64,000 nt of DNA from the NCBI GenBank assembly GCA_002104905.1, contig MCFE01000013.1, positions 1 through 64,000 on the forward strand. The letters run 5' to 3'. The notes below the pieces were generated by a model, which was given only the letters and a program-made list of their open reading frames with translations, did no database searches and was not told the origin of the DNA. How positions within the stretch are numbered: the first letter of the stretch is position 1; the number at the start of each line of letters is the position of its first letter. Positions 1-10,964 of this stretch are shown in pieces. This stretch comes from Basidiobolus meristosporus CBS 931.73 (taxonomy: Eukaryota > Basidiobolomycota > Basidiobolomycetes > Basidiobolales > Basidiobolaceae). Made by a program: the position numbers and the translations under genes.

Positions 1-30
1 CAATTCTCTCTTCTAATAGGCAAGCCTTAC

Positions 31-384
31 ATCTTGGACAACCCCGCTGTGTTTCCTCCAACTCCAGCATTATTAATCAATACATCAATTCCATTCGTAG
101 CGTACTTGGATATTTCCTCCACGCTTGCCTACACATCATTCAATAAATTGATCAAAAACGCTTGGCTACGTGCATTTTCTCACCTTGATCGAGTCCTCGT
201 CGTTGACATCAAGCTTATGAACACTAAGCCGATCTCCAGCTGAGCTTTTCAACTTGTTTAGCTCGGTAGCTGATTCAGGATTTCTGCAGCATGCAACTAC
301 TTTAAACCCGTCTTTTCCCAATAATTGTCGAACAAATTCGATGCCTAATCCACGAGAAGCACCAGTAACAAGAAATGTGGTCAT
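31..384 (-). CDS. Short-chain dehydrogenase/reductase, carbonyl reductase (sniffer)-like; 3' end outside window
   Basis: NAD(P)-dependent oxidoreductase of the classical SDR superfamily. The N-terminus has the Rossmann motif TGASRGLG at residues 8-15, and the second exon has the NNAGV motif typical of SDRs. Exon 1 is 184-384 and exon 2 is 31-128, joined across a 55-base GT-AG intron (129-183); the join reads EDSIKASVEEISKYA in frame. Another donor (GTAAGG) follows directly at 30, so an intron runs off the left edge and the catalytic Tyr-x3-Lys region is not visible. A TATATAAG element lies about 50 bases upstream of the ATG. The substrate cannot be told from this part; similarity to sniffer/carbonyl reductase-type SDRs is inferred from the short 'VTGASRGLG..FVRQLL' start. 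Confidence 0.85.
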
Positions 385-787
385 ACTAGCAAAGGGAAGA
401 GTGGTGATCTTGGGCTTGTATGTTTGTGTCCCTTATATAGCAGACTGGGGCTTACGTTGCAACCCAAAAATGAATACCTGCGACTATTGGTCACCACCTA
501 TGGCGCTTTGGTACAATAAATTGGCATTACTGCATGCCATATTAGTAATCGAAGCGGATGACGCGATTGGTGGTTTGTATTGGGTAAAGGAGCATCAACC
601 AGTACGCAAGTGTGGTGTTGGCTCTCCACGGGTTATCAGGTTCGTGAATATGATATGGGCTTTCCATGGGTTGTCAGGTGAGCTCATGTTACACACTCAA
701 TGGATAAATATTCAGTTTGTATGCTTGGTAGCAACATTTTAATACAGTTTATATAATACTATATAAGCGGAGGAGAGTCTGTTGCAA
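385..787. other. Intergenic, SDR promoter and PDAT 3' flank
   Basis: Contains the SDR promoter. The only long open frame (254-742, plus) runs antisense over SDR exon 1 and has no recognisable protein features, so I do not call it. A second TATATAAG on the plus strand near 761 has no plus-strand gene behind it. Confidence 0.5.
432..439 (-). promoter_or_regulatory. TATA box of the SDR gene
   Basis: Reads TATATAAG on the minus strand, about 50 bases upstream of the SDR ATG at 384. Position and match fit a core promoter element. Confidence 0.5.
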
Positions 788-3108
788 CTACCACCACGAG
801 CCAGATGGCTTGGGCTGCTTGTTTTCTTCTATTCTCTTATCTACGTTGGCCGAATATTCCAAAATCTTGCTGTGTAGAATATCATCCAAATCTGAATCAG
901 TTCCAGAGACAATTCTGAGGAGGTCTTCTGTTAATGCATAGTTGCCAAGTATATCGACATGATCCGCGGTCTTAACTCCGCCCCGTAAATCGAACTTCGT
1001 TAGCTCGTGTTTGAATTCTCTCGTGGTGACCTTGATACCAGCCGGGTTGTACAGCGACTTCTTCCATCCACTTGAACACATGTACCCCAAGGAGATCAAT
1101 GGTACGGTACCATCCCTAAAAAACCTGTTTAGTGACAAACGTCTACATGCATTGAAGGTGCCTCTCACTTACCCATCTGACTCAACCACGCCAGATGAGA
1201 TGTTATAGTCGGCTTGGTGCACATTGGTATCAATGTAGATATTCGGATTTAACAGCTCTTTTGGCAGGATTTTCGACTTCGTGGACTTGTCGGCACCAGC
1301 CGCAGCAGCATTCTCAGGCTCCACTTGATCAGCAGTGTAATAGTACTGCCGTTCAGTCAGCTTACCAGCCCCGTAGAGGCAGTAGATCTTCATGTCTGGT
1401 GCATTGGGTAGCTGAGAGTCTAATGGGTTAGCCCATGTGGTAGGGTCATCGCGCTTGATTTCGGAATCGTCGCTGCTAAACCCTAAGCTATAGTGTCTTG
1501 CGAAATAGCTCCTGAAATTGTCGTCGGCTGTCTTGAAGAGCAAATCCAACGAATCTTCTAACGTCAAGTTCCGGTTCACCGATTCTCCTTGGCTGAAGGA
1601 GATAATGGGACCATAGGAGTGCTTGATATGCGGTATATCATCTGGCGCCGACTTGGCATCTCCCCAGACGTAGTTTCCTCCCTTGGGCATCATGGAGGCT
1701 ACCCCTCCCCATGTTCGAAATAAGTCTGTCCGCTCTCGACGGGAAAAGAACTGCTCTAACACGTAGTTCGCAACAGGCTGGACGGTTTCTCGCTGTTCGC
1801 CAGAGAGTAAGGAGCTAAGAGTCTTGGGCACGCCAAGCATGGGGCCAGCAATATTGACGAAAGTATGGATATGATCATTTACCCAACTGGGCCCACCATT
1901 ACCACCTTTTTCGCTTTCCACCCATTTGAGGAAGTAGTAGATGACGTTGGAGCCTTGTCAAGTACAGATTAACTACAGTTCTTTCTACATAGATTGGTTG
2001 ACATTGATTTACCCATGGAATGGCCAACAAGGACTGCTTTCTCTCCGGTATACATCTTTGCTAGCTCAATGGTGTATTTCATGCGGGTAAAATGCTGGTC
2101 GCGGACCTCTAAATCCGCAAAACCCAGACGCCAATCGTAGCCGGCGAGATGCATGTTGTTGTTGTCATAACCTATGGCAGCTAGGTTTTCGATCACTTTA
2201 CCTAGAGCGAAGTTTAGAAATGGCTCCTGCTAATTATTTGCCGTCATGCGTTACCCCAAATCCAATATCTACAAGATGCGATTAGTCGAGAGGAAAATTG
2301 CTGGATGTATGTAGAGGAGCTTTACCCGGTGATGAAATAGTCCGCCGCATCAAGACCCTGGGCCGCACGAAGTTTCACATCTGGAGGATCGAGTCCTGTA
2401 ATCGGATCCAACTTCATGTTTTGGATCCAGCACTCTTTGTCCAAGAGCACCGCACGCAACATTGCTAAATATCCATGGATGATTAACATGGAAGTCTACA
2501 TCTATGTTAAAGATGCTCACTTACTAGCTGTTCCCCAGAGCCGTTTCCTAAAGTACTTTAAAGCACAGTCTGAAGTACTCCAACTCTCCAATCCCTAAAG
2601 CATAGTTCATTTTAATCTGGAGACTTGCAAACAAACGCCATGATATGGTACGTACGGTCGAGATGATTCCTGGTACGAGGATGACAGGGTGCTTGGCTTT
2701 TACACCATCCAATACCAATTGTTTACCCGGTAAGAAATCTCCGACCTCTTGCTCCGTTTTCAACAAGCTAGTTAGATTGTTAAATATAAAGTCTGGACTG
2801 ATGTTGGAGGGAAGTAAGGTAGATAGGTCCAGATCATGGAACAGATATTCTCTGAAGGAATCTACATAAACGCCAATCTCTTGGTTCTCAACAATAGGCT
2901 TCAAACGAGCAGCTAATATCGCACCCAAGCCAAAACCTAGAGCAAATATGAACCGACGTTTGCGAGACCAGGATCTCCCGGGGTCTTTTTTCTCCTGTAC
3001 GGTTGTCTCTTCACTCTCAGGGACAACGGCTTTATTAGGATCGGCAGTTGGTTGTTTGGCCGAATCACCACTTTTCTTCGACTCGCCATGTACATTTTTG
3101 CGAGGCAT
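788..3108 (-). CDS. LRO1: Phospholipid:diacylglycerol acyltransferase (PDAT/Lro1 type)
   Basis: Transfers an acyl group from a phospholipid to diacylglycerol to make triacylglycerol, normally at the ER membrane. Seven exons: 2656-3108, 2525-2594, 2326-2464, 2255-2268, 2013-2201, 1173-1953 and 788-1115; 657 codons plus stop, close to yeast Lro1 (about 660). A cytosolic basic/acidic tail is followed by one membrane segment at about 52-69, then the LCAT-type alpha/beta hydrolase domain. Visible motifs: GLESW lid region, YDWRL, the nucleophile elbow GHSMG (Ser about 287), the DGTVP aspartate (about 550) and the HVDILG histidine (about 601). Exon 4 is only 14 bases yet is needed to give GYWIWGKVIENL as in fungal homologues. 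The 3' splice site before exon 6 is AAG. Identity is secure. Confidence 0.95.
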
Positions 3109-3464
3109 TTCGGTAGTGTGAATAGATTGGAGTATGTTACTGGGTTAGGGAGTGTTTTAGAGTTCAGTCGGGGTTTGTTTAAGGGCTTTAGAGTGCCTTT
3201 TGGCGAGTAGTTTGTTATGCAAAAGAGACGGAGGTTGAAAAGTGGTGTGACACAGTCGACTTATATTATATTTGATTAATATGGTATCTATCAAATCAGT
3301 GCCCTAATATGTGGCATCAAATTTGAGCGATCCCCAGGATAAACTAGAATGTTTGTAAACAGGAACAAACATGTACATGCATTATGAGATGCTAGATTGG
3401 AGCTAAACAAGTGAGGATTTATTGACACTATATTACGAGGGTATCTAACGCGACCCGCTGGGGA
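3109..3464. other. Intergenic between PDAT and CASTOR-like gene
   Basis: PDAT promoter side plus the 3' flank of the CASTOR-like gene. I see no ORF with family features, no repeat and no clear TATA box. Confidence 0.4.
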
Positions 3465-4759
3465 TCACTCCGTTATACTGTCCAAGGCGTTCACCACAAC
3501 CTCATAGTCCTCTTGGCTAACCTGCATCCAAATATAATTAGCTTCCAAATACAGTTGAGCCCCACACAGTCACCTACCAAAAGATAAACGGTATGATACG
3601 TGGTCAGATAAAATATCGAGATCCCCAGGTTTTTCAGCTTCTCCGTACAGTCGCGTACAATACCACATTGCTCTGGAGAACAAGAAATTAAAATGAGACG
3701 ACTTCCGACGGGTACTCTAACGGAGTTTGAAATACCAAATGCAAATGCCATGTTTTCTATCTTCAGTATTGACCAGGCCCCACCGCAGAAATTAAGACTG
3801 CCCGGTGGAAATAGAGATAGGTACGACTCGCTCAGAATCAACGATGCGCTCTCTGAGGTCCGTGTGAATGATAAGAATCCATCATTGCGTTGCCTGGCCG
3901 TCGAATCTGTTAGATTTGATCAATCAGTGCTACATAGTGGAGGCCTACCTGTCCTCACTGAAGAACAGCAGATGGATCAGTGGTATCGACATCGAGTCTT
4001 GAATTGCATCCACGCTACCAGCTAATGAGGTGACATACACTGGACAATCAGGAAACGTCACTACACGGCGTAAGTTGACGACCTCTTCTGGGTCCATGGA
4101 GGTATTGCGTTGGTATGACTCCGGGAATTCATCTATCCCGGCTCCTATACTCTCCGATTCATCAGATTCGAGAAAGTAACACAGTCTAGGTTGATATGAG
4201 GTACCGTTGTCAGATGTATGTGAAGTGCTAAGAATCTCTTCCACTAATGACCGGGATTCTTCTCGAATAACGAATGTATCAGGAATACATGATAGCGCCT
4301 TTTGTACCAGCTCTTCTGGAATCTAGGTGCACCAATGCATCAGTTTGGTGTGTGTGTGTGTGATAATAGTTTAAGCCCATACCAGTGTATAATCCGTCTC
4401 ATATGTAGATAACTGTATAATGGAGATACCATTGTCAGCCAGAGGTGCGGCAATAGAGTGCAATACTGGTACTTCAGACGTAAGAGGAGAATAATAGATA
4501 AACGAGTTCCAAACTACTGACAAGATTTCGAAGGCTTACCAGTCCCACTTTGTCCTGTTAATATTTGGAACGGAAGGAACACCGTAGGACAAACAGTGAC
4601 CTTTGCTTGAGCGGGAAAACTTGCAATAGCATTCTCGTCCATAATTAAGGAAACGTACGAAGGAGTCTCCGTGAAACTAAAGAATTCCTTCCCTCTAAAA
4701 GAAAAGGTTGAGCGTCCCAGCACGAGACTAGTATTGCCTGTCGGATAGTAATTACTCAT
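3465..4759 (-). CDS. CASTOR/GATSL-like ACT-domain arginine-sensor homologue
   Basis: Animal CASTOR proteins bind cytosolic arginine and relieve GATOR2 inhibition to activate TORC1. Five exons give 365 aa: 4540-4759, 4383-4513, 3949-4322, 3578-3893 and 3465-3521. Signatures: FFSFTETPSYVSLIMDE (residues 26-42, compare FFSLTETP in animal CASTOR), an ACT half with IAAPLADNGISIIQLSTYETDYTL, then a second half with CGIVRDCTEKLKNLGISIF and an LTTYHTVYLL strand. This repeats the duplicated ACT arrangement of the family. Between the halves lies an acidic linker (LESDESESIGAG). The upstream leader contains a 73-codon reading frame whose stop overlaps this ATG. Arginine binding and a TORC1 role are inferred from the family only. 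Confidence 0.8.
4348..4362. repeat. GT dinucleotide tract inside an intron
   Basis: A short GT microsatellite lying in the second intron of the CASTOR-like gene. It has no coding effect. Confidence 0.6.
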
Positions 4760-5114
4760 TTGGAAACAAAAGGATTTTGATAATGGCGTGCATGCATATC
4801 GCCAGGTTTTCCTTCGCTATAGAGACAAGCTTCAGTCGGTAGGGTAGAGCACACACTTCCAAATCCGACATTCTGTGAGAGGTGGGTGCGTGTTGGTCGG
4901 TATTTCAAATGATATCCACAACCACCAAAGTTAAAAGTGTATTGAAATTTTGGCACGTGACGAGCGTTTGGGGGCATTCATTTCTGAATTCAAATTCAAT
5001 GGCTTAAGTCTGCTACAAATACATTGGATCTATGATTGGATGGCGAATGGAATTCCTTTCTCCCAGACACATTTAGATTTCCCTCACGCGTGAATTATTC
5101 AGTGTGTGATAAAG
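4760..5114. other. Divergent promoter region, CASTOR-like / MED4
   Basis: 355 bases between two divergently transcribed start codons. It contains a GCACGTGAC E-box near 4952 and, on the minus strand, a 73-codon leader ORF (4756-4977). No clear TATA box is seen. Confidence 0.45.
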
Positions 5115-5998
5115 ATGAGCAAGGAGCTTTCTCTAAAACAACTGGTCGGGGGGATCATAGAGGAATACTCTCAATTACTTGGAACTCTTTTTCGCTCGAT
5201 CGACTTAGCCTTAGAAGGGAAACTAGTTGCTGGTCAAAAAACTCCACAGGAAACGATACGAGCGATCATACTGTTGGACACGAAACTTCAGAAGGCCTAC
5301 GATGAAGGTTAGCCTCACTCCTTTCTCAGCGTAGTACTTCGCTACACACCCTTACTCATACCCGACACAACCAGTGGAGGAACATCAGAGTTACCAGCGA
5401 CGAATCACCCAAGTCGAGGACGAAATTTACGAGTACAAGCAGGCCATCAGGGAGTTGGTTGAAAAGCTTGAAAGCACCAAGGAGAGCCTGGAGTCTATGA
5501 TAGACCACTCGGAAAAGGCACTCAAGACACTTAACCAAGCTAAAGAAAGTAAGATCTTGATAGGCAGCGTGTGTACCATCGATTGCTACCTAACTCGTCG
5601 CTTGTGTATGTTTCTAGGCAAGCTTAGCTTCAAAGATATCATATCCTATTCGAACCGGCTCAGCGCGTTCACTGCTGCACCGCCAAACTACAATCCCAAC
5701 AACACGTTCATTCCGGTTGAACCACCGTATCCAGTGGAGGTAACCATGCGTGCAGGCGCACTTAGTCTGCATCACACGAAAGGAGTGGAGGCTGATGTGG
5801 CATCAGGTATGTATCAGTAACAACCCCGGCAAAACTTGTATCACCAACTAAACCGTGCCCAATGAACTCATAGAAGAATCCGAGGATGAGCAACCAAGCT
5901 ACCAAGCTTTCTCCTTCCTGGCCCAACAAGAAGAAGAGGAAGCAGCCGAATCCAACGACTTCCTTCTGGATCTGGATTTGAACCCAGACTTGGAGTGA
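5115..5998 (+). CDS. MED4: Mediator complex subunit 4
   Basis: Middle-module subunit of Mediator, which bridges activators and RNA polymerase II in the nucleus. Four exons: 5115-5307, 5375-5548, 5618-5806 and 5874-5998; 226 aa. The N-terminal half is a helical coiled-coil stretch (EEHQSYQRRITQVEDEI and following heptads). It is followed by the Med4 signature LSFKDIISYSNRLSAFTAAPPNY and PYPVEVTMRAGAL. The acidic C-terminus (EESEDEQ, DLDLNPDLE) is typical of fungal Med4. The start was chosen at the first ATG in frame before the conserved helix. The gene is convergent with the F-box gene downstream, with about 225 bases between stops. Confidence 0.93.
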
Positions 5999-6223
5999 AC
6001 AACGTCAATGTCCCACATAATACGCTATGCATCCGTAGGCAATGGAGATAGCTGGTGTACAGGTAGCCCAAAGAAGAAAATAAAAATTCGAACACCATGG
6101 CGCATTTCATGAATACTGACATTTATTCATCGTACTATCAACAACAAATTACATACTATACAACAGCTAATACTAAATGCTGGGGAAGAGTACAGAGACG
6201 GCGCTCGTTTGATCGAATCAAAA

Positions 6224-7756
6224 TTACTTGTGGTAAGGCTTGGTGAAGAATGTTGGAGGGAACACGGCTACGGGCAGCTCAGCGCCCTCGGCAAAGTCGT
6301 AGTATACATCCGCCATCACACCTTGCAATCTTGTATCGCTCATGCTACCTACTCCCTGACCCGGCAAATTAGCCACTTCAACACCCACGCATCTGATCGG
6401 CCCAACAATATTAAGCCCAGTTTTCAACATCATCAGTGGGAGGACGGAGAAGGTCAAGTGACAATACCCAAGGTCTAGGTACTTGAGCTTGTTGCCAGAA
6501 CGGAAGATGCTCTCCACCATTGTGTTGATGGAGGACGGCGGGTTCCCAACCTCATCACCCAGGTATAGTGACTCCAACTGTGGACAGCCTAGGATCAACT
6601 GAGGCACCCGATGGCAATTGTATACAGTACGACGAAGCTCCAAGTGAGCCAGCTCCACACAATACTTGGACACATTCTCCAAGGCGTTGGGGAGATTCAT
6701 TGATAAATGGTTCAGCCTCAAGGAACGCAGCCTTGGGCCCACATGTTTCAGAAGTTCGGAAAACCCTAACAATGTGACGTCGGTTCTCGATAGGTCAATG
6801 TCCTCCAGGCGAGCACATTGGGATATTTGGCCAAGCTGGGTATTGTTTACCCCTCGGCAAGACGCCAAAGAGATTTTGCTGAGCTTGGGGAACCTCGCCA
6901 GCGCCTCCAAGGGGACAAGCCTCAGATTGTATCCAATGAGATCCAGGCGGCTTAGGCTCAGTCGATGGTTGCGAAGTAAGGCGACAAGCAGAGCCTCGAT
7001 GTCTAGGGGCAAACCCTCAAGGACGATAGACTGGATTGTGTTTGTGTATGCATTTTGTAGGAAATCAACAAGCACTGATGTGAAATTGCCTTTGGAGCTG
7101 CGCACACGTATATGCAGGTCCGTGAGCTTGGGTGCCATCCGACAAACAGCCAACAGCTCTTCAGCATGAAAAGTACAGTCAGCATTGAGCCAGTCCAATT
7201 GTATGCTATTCAGGGACGAGTATGGCCTCGAGCCACCAATAAGATCATCAAGTGGAAAACAACCATTCCAGGAGAGAAGCTGTAGGTTTGTATTGGCATA
7301 TCGCTCGCGGTATATCTTCCACAGAACTCTCAGCTCAAACATTACAGGCACCCTGGGCTTGATAGACTGTGAAGTATCACCCGGCAGCAGACGATTCACA
7401 AGGTTTCCGAAAGTATTCAAATCTATGCTCTTCACCAAGCTCAAGTAATTAGTGGTCAAGCGGCCAATTGTGCTAATGTGTAATAACTCCTCCAGCTCCG
7501 GCGCAGGTAGGCTGTCTGGATAAAGGCAGGCGTACAGTGTGCGTAGAAATTGTGCAATCCGCTTACTATCTACTGCTTTGACGGACTGGGCGTGAAAGAA
7601 AGCGCAAGGGTTGCTGTACAATATGGCGGCGGACAGCTTAAACCATGCTTTGTTCACATACAAACAATGATAGAGTGTGTTCCTGTCTCCGCTCAGGAAC
7701 TTCAAGATTTCGTAGATGCACTCCGTGGGCAACATAACTCTCGTTGAACGCTTCAT
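6224..7756 (-). CDS. F-box and leucine-rich repeat protein
   Basis: Likely substrate receptor of an SCF ubiquitin ligase. One uninterrupted exon of 510 aa. Residues 8-50 match an F-box (LPTECIYEILKFL, then LYHCLYVNKAWFKLSAAILY). From about residue 180 onward there are irregular leucine-rich repeats such as LSRLDLIGYNLRLVPLEAL, LEDIDLSRTDVTLLGFSEL and LKYLDLGYCHLT. The lack of introns contrasts with its neighbours, though intronless F-box/LRR genes are common in zygomycete-grade fungi, where the family is often expanded. The target protein cannot be inferred. Confidence 0.85.
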   Translation of the reverse strand: MKRSTRVMLPTECIYEILKFLSGDRNTLYHCLYVNKAWFKLSAAILYSNPCAFFHAQSVKAVDSKRIAQFLRTLYACLYPDSLPAPELEELLHISTIGRLTTNYLSLVKSIDLNTFGNLVNRLLPGDTSQSIKPRVPVMFELRVLWKIYRERYANTNLQLLSWNGCFPLDDLIGGSRPYSSLNSIQLDWLNADCTFHAEELLAVCRMAPKLTDLHIRVRSSKGNFTSVLVDFLQNAYTNTIQSIVLEGLPLDIEALLVALLRNHRLSLSRLDLIGYNLRLVPLEALARFPKLSKISLASCRGVNNTQLGQISQCARLEDIDLSRTDVTLLGFSELLKHVGPRLRSLRLNHLSMNLPNALENVSKYCVELAHLELRRTVYNCHRVPQLILGCPQLESLYLGDEVGNPPSSINTMVESIFRSGNKLKYLDLGYCHLTFSVLPLMMLKTGLNIVGPIRCVGVEVANLPGQGVGSMSDTRLQGVMADVYYDFAEGAELPVAVFPPTFFTKPYHK

Positions 7757-8514
7757 GGACGATCAAGCAGGGAGTGAAAGATAGATATAGTCAGTAAACA
7801 AGGGGGACAAGCCAGAGAAAAAGGTTATATTTACACTATTCCCAGACCCCAAGTCCTGTTTTGGCACAGATGCAGATTGTGATTTGCATCACTTCATTTC
7901 TTGTTTGAGTCAGCTGAAAGTCATATCTGTTGGGTACCACACCACTCAGCCATGAGACCTGTGTAACAGAGGACTAAAACTAGTTAGATATCACAACCTT
8001 AATGTAGGCTATGACCCACCAAGTATGACCCCCACCCCTTATACCTGTAGCACCCTTGCCCTGACCAGCGGCTGCATATTTGGAAATGATGACATGATCT
8101 ATTCCGATGATTAACCATCTTCTCAAAGTCATGGTGGGAAAGAGCGGTGTCACTGTACCTCTTCTCGATTAGTCAACTCATTTACGTAATATATAGATCG
8201 GTTTTCTTTATTTGCTCCCCCACCTGCGATATAATCTCCATTAGTACTGGCAATTTGCCGCCTCCAATTGGTGCTGGCAGGTTAGGCGTCCTCTAACGAT
8301 TGCTGACTATTTATGCCGTGTTTGTTCCTGCAATTATCCAAGATGTTAGATGGACTAGGGTTAGGGTTAGGGCTCATGCGGTGGTGGATCATAATGAAAA
8401 TGATTAGGTATTACTGTGGAAATATGATCCGTAGCAAAGCATAGTGTAAAAAAACTTGAACTACAAAATAGTATTGTTTTGCCACTTCCAAATACCACCC
8501 TACTCTAATTAACC
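7757..8514. other. Divergent promoter region, F-box gene / HEL2
   Basis: 758 bases between divergent start codons. The one distinctive element is a telomere-type motif at 8356-8372, annotated separately. No supported ORF. Confidence 0.5.
8356..8372 (+). promoter_or_regulatory. Telomere-like TTAGGG motif (telobox) upstream of HEL2
   Basis: Three consecutive TAGGGT-type units lie about 140 bases upstream of the HEL2 ATG. Such interstitial motifs in fungal promoters are bound by Tbf1/Teb1-type Myb factors in the species where they have been studied; here function is inferred from sequence and position. Confidence 0.45.
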
Positions 8515-10964
8515 ATGGCTACTCAACAATTCGAAGGTAAGAAAGCACCCGAGTCAGGCGCTCCCAAGAATAACTCAACAAATAAGTCACAACCGTTTCG
8601 GCGTCACCGGAAGCCGAAGCCAAAGAAACCTGAGGAGAGCAACAGCACTACTGCGGAAATAGAAGGAGCTTCTGCTATCGCGGGCAACGATGAGGAAGAG
8701 AATGAGGATGTTGAGCACTGTTTTATTTGTACAGAACCTATATCTTGCTACTCTGTCGGCGCTTGTAATCATCGTACCTGTCACCTTTGCTCATTACGCT
8801 TACGAGCCCTATACAAAAACAAGTCCTGCGGTTATTGTAAGGTAAGCAAACAGGTTTTCAGCTACTATTTAAATACCCTGATATTTACAGATCCCCTATC
8901 ACAAAGGCCGAACTTGACTCGGTTGTTTTTACCAAAGATCCCGAAACCCCATTTGAGGCGTTCACTTTGGCCGAATTGCCTGCGCGCGACGAAAAGACCT
9001 CAGTATATTTCCATAGTCAGGATCTTTGTGATGAGACGTTGATTATACTGCGATATAATTGTCCTGACAGTAGTTGTGATTTCCACTCCGAAAACGGCTG
9101 GAGAGGACTAAAAGAGCATGTCAGGACGGTTCATCACCGTTCTTTATGGTTAGTGGCGCGATTGGCTCTGAGGTATCCCTGATGTTTCTCACCGTTTGCC
9201 CAAAACACTAGTGACATTTGCATCAAGCACAAAAAGGTGTTTACTCACGAACACACCCTTTTCACTCGAGCTCAACTGCAAAAGCATATGTCAGTAGGCG
9301 ACTCCCAAGATCCAAACAGTACAACCGGTTTCAAAGGACACCCTGATTGCCAATTTTGCAGAGCCTCCTTTTATGACGGTGACCAGCTATTTGAGCATTG
9401 TCGTCGGAAGCATGAACAGTGTCATATATGCGTCCGTAATGGGAGTGGAAGAAACGACTACTATGCTAACTACAACACACTTGAGCAACACTTTCTCAAA
9501 GATCACTTCCTATGTACACATCAGGAGTGTCTGGACAAGAAGTTTATTGTGTTTGACTCGGACATTGATCTCAAGGCGCACTTGGTATTGGGTGTTAACC
9601 AATCTCAACAGGGACTCCCATTTTAACCCGACTTATTTCATTGTGCAAGGTTCAAGAGCATAGAGGTGTAGCCAGCCAAAGATCACAACTGCGCCAAACC
9701 AGGCAGCTCGAGGTGAATTTCACCTACTCCGACAACAATCGCAGTCGAGGCCGGAACCGGGATCAAGACAATTCCCATCGGGTAAACATGATTTCGTTTA
9801 TGATTAGTTTCTAATCCAATACTGATCATTGGCAAACAATCCCAGAGGGAAGGTCAAAACAATCGGGCAGAGGCTGGTAATAGACACAATGAGCGCAGAA
9901 AGGACTCGAAACACGGAAAGGCGAAAGAAAGGGTGCAACCGCCACCGGAGTTTGGTAGCGCTTTGTCCGAACAAACCCCTGGCCCCAGCAACACCCCCCA
10001 GGAACGCGAGAGTGTCCGAGACAAAGCCCCGGCTAACTTTGGTCGGCTTACCGACAATGGCTCTTCCACGTTGCCTTCGCCTGCTCTCGTCGACGATGAG
10101 ACATTGAGGTAAGACCACGCAAGACACGCCGATCTAGCTCCTTGGTTAACCACAGCTCTCATATTTAGCAATCACACCGCTTTTATGGAAAGATTGTCGG
10201 GATATTTGGGAAAGAACGCGGAGAGATTATCGAGCTTCAAACAGCTGATTGCCGCATATCGTCGCGATCTTATCCCAGTCTCCCAGTTTTTAGACTCCAT
10301 CAAACCCCTCGTCCCCACATCCAAAGATAGCCAGGCAATCATCGGTAAGATTGTAAATGGGCTAGTGGACTTGTTGGACGTTGAGGAAAAGAAGCAAGAG
10401 CTGCTATCGGCCTGGAGAGATAGAAAGATCCAGGTAATACAATTGCGATGCCGAGTGTCGTATTCCAATGACTTATGTGTTGACCACTAGAAAACCCAAG
10501 AATTTCCTCAATTGGTCCCAACCGGTGCTGCCAAACAGGTTTTGGTTATCAAATCGAAGACTTCCAAAGCAAACCAGCCTGGTGGTAACGGGAAAACAAG
10601 GGTTTGGGATCGTGTAGCTGCCGCAGCCCAGGGCCCGTCTGCTCGGAGCAACTCGCCAACCCTCTTCCCCGCGTTGCCTTCCGTTGCCAGACCATCCACA
10701 TCCCACACAACCACCGCCTGGTCAGGACGGTCGACACCGCATTTTGTCTCACCTGCAGCACCCAAAAAGAACCCGGCAGAGGATTTCCCATCCCTACCGG
10801 CAGCACCCAAGCCACCCAAGATCAAAGGGATCTCAAGCAGAGGGAAATCCACCGACAGTGTATGGGGAAAGCAGAAAGAGTCGCTTAGTGCAGATATGGA
10901 AAATCTAGAATTACACAACGGAAAGAAGAAAAAAGGGAAACAAGTATTGCTTCACTATGGATGA
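8515..10964 (+). CDS. HEL2: RING E3 ubiquitin ligase of ribosome-associated quality control (Hel2/ZNF598)
   Basis: Recognises collided ribosomes and ubiquitinates small-subunit proteins in the cytosol. Seven exons: 8515-8841, 8907-9148, 9212-9584, 9650-9781, 9846-10108, 10169-10433 and 10491-10964; 691 aa. Order: basic N-tail, RING (CFICTEPI ... CNHRTCHLC ... CGYC, about 69-109), a DSVVFTKD strand as in the family, a series of C2H2-type fingers (CDICIKHKKVFTHEH, CQFCRASFYDGDQL, CHICVR ... FLKDHFLC), then a low-complexity linker. The conserved helical C-terminal segment is AFMERLSGYLG ... FKQLIAAYR, followed by the motif EFPQL. A second 'FPSLP' motif lies near the end. Two 3' splice sites (before exons 2 and 4) are AAG. 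Confidence 0.93.

Noticed and set aside
254-742. 162-codon plus-strand open frame
   Set aside because: It is antisense to SDR exon 1 and its promoter, and the translation shows no domain or coherent composition.
2230-2254. Apparent 25-28 base micro-intron in the PDAT gene
   Set aside because: A 53-base intron with donor at 2254 and acceptor ending at 2202 gives the conserved WGKVIENL sequence, so the very short intron is not needed.
8356-8372. True telomere or chromosome end
   Set aside because: Only three repeat units, flanked on both sides by intact housekeeping genes, so it is an interstitial motif.
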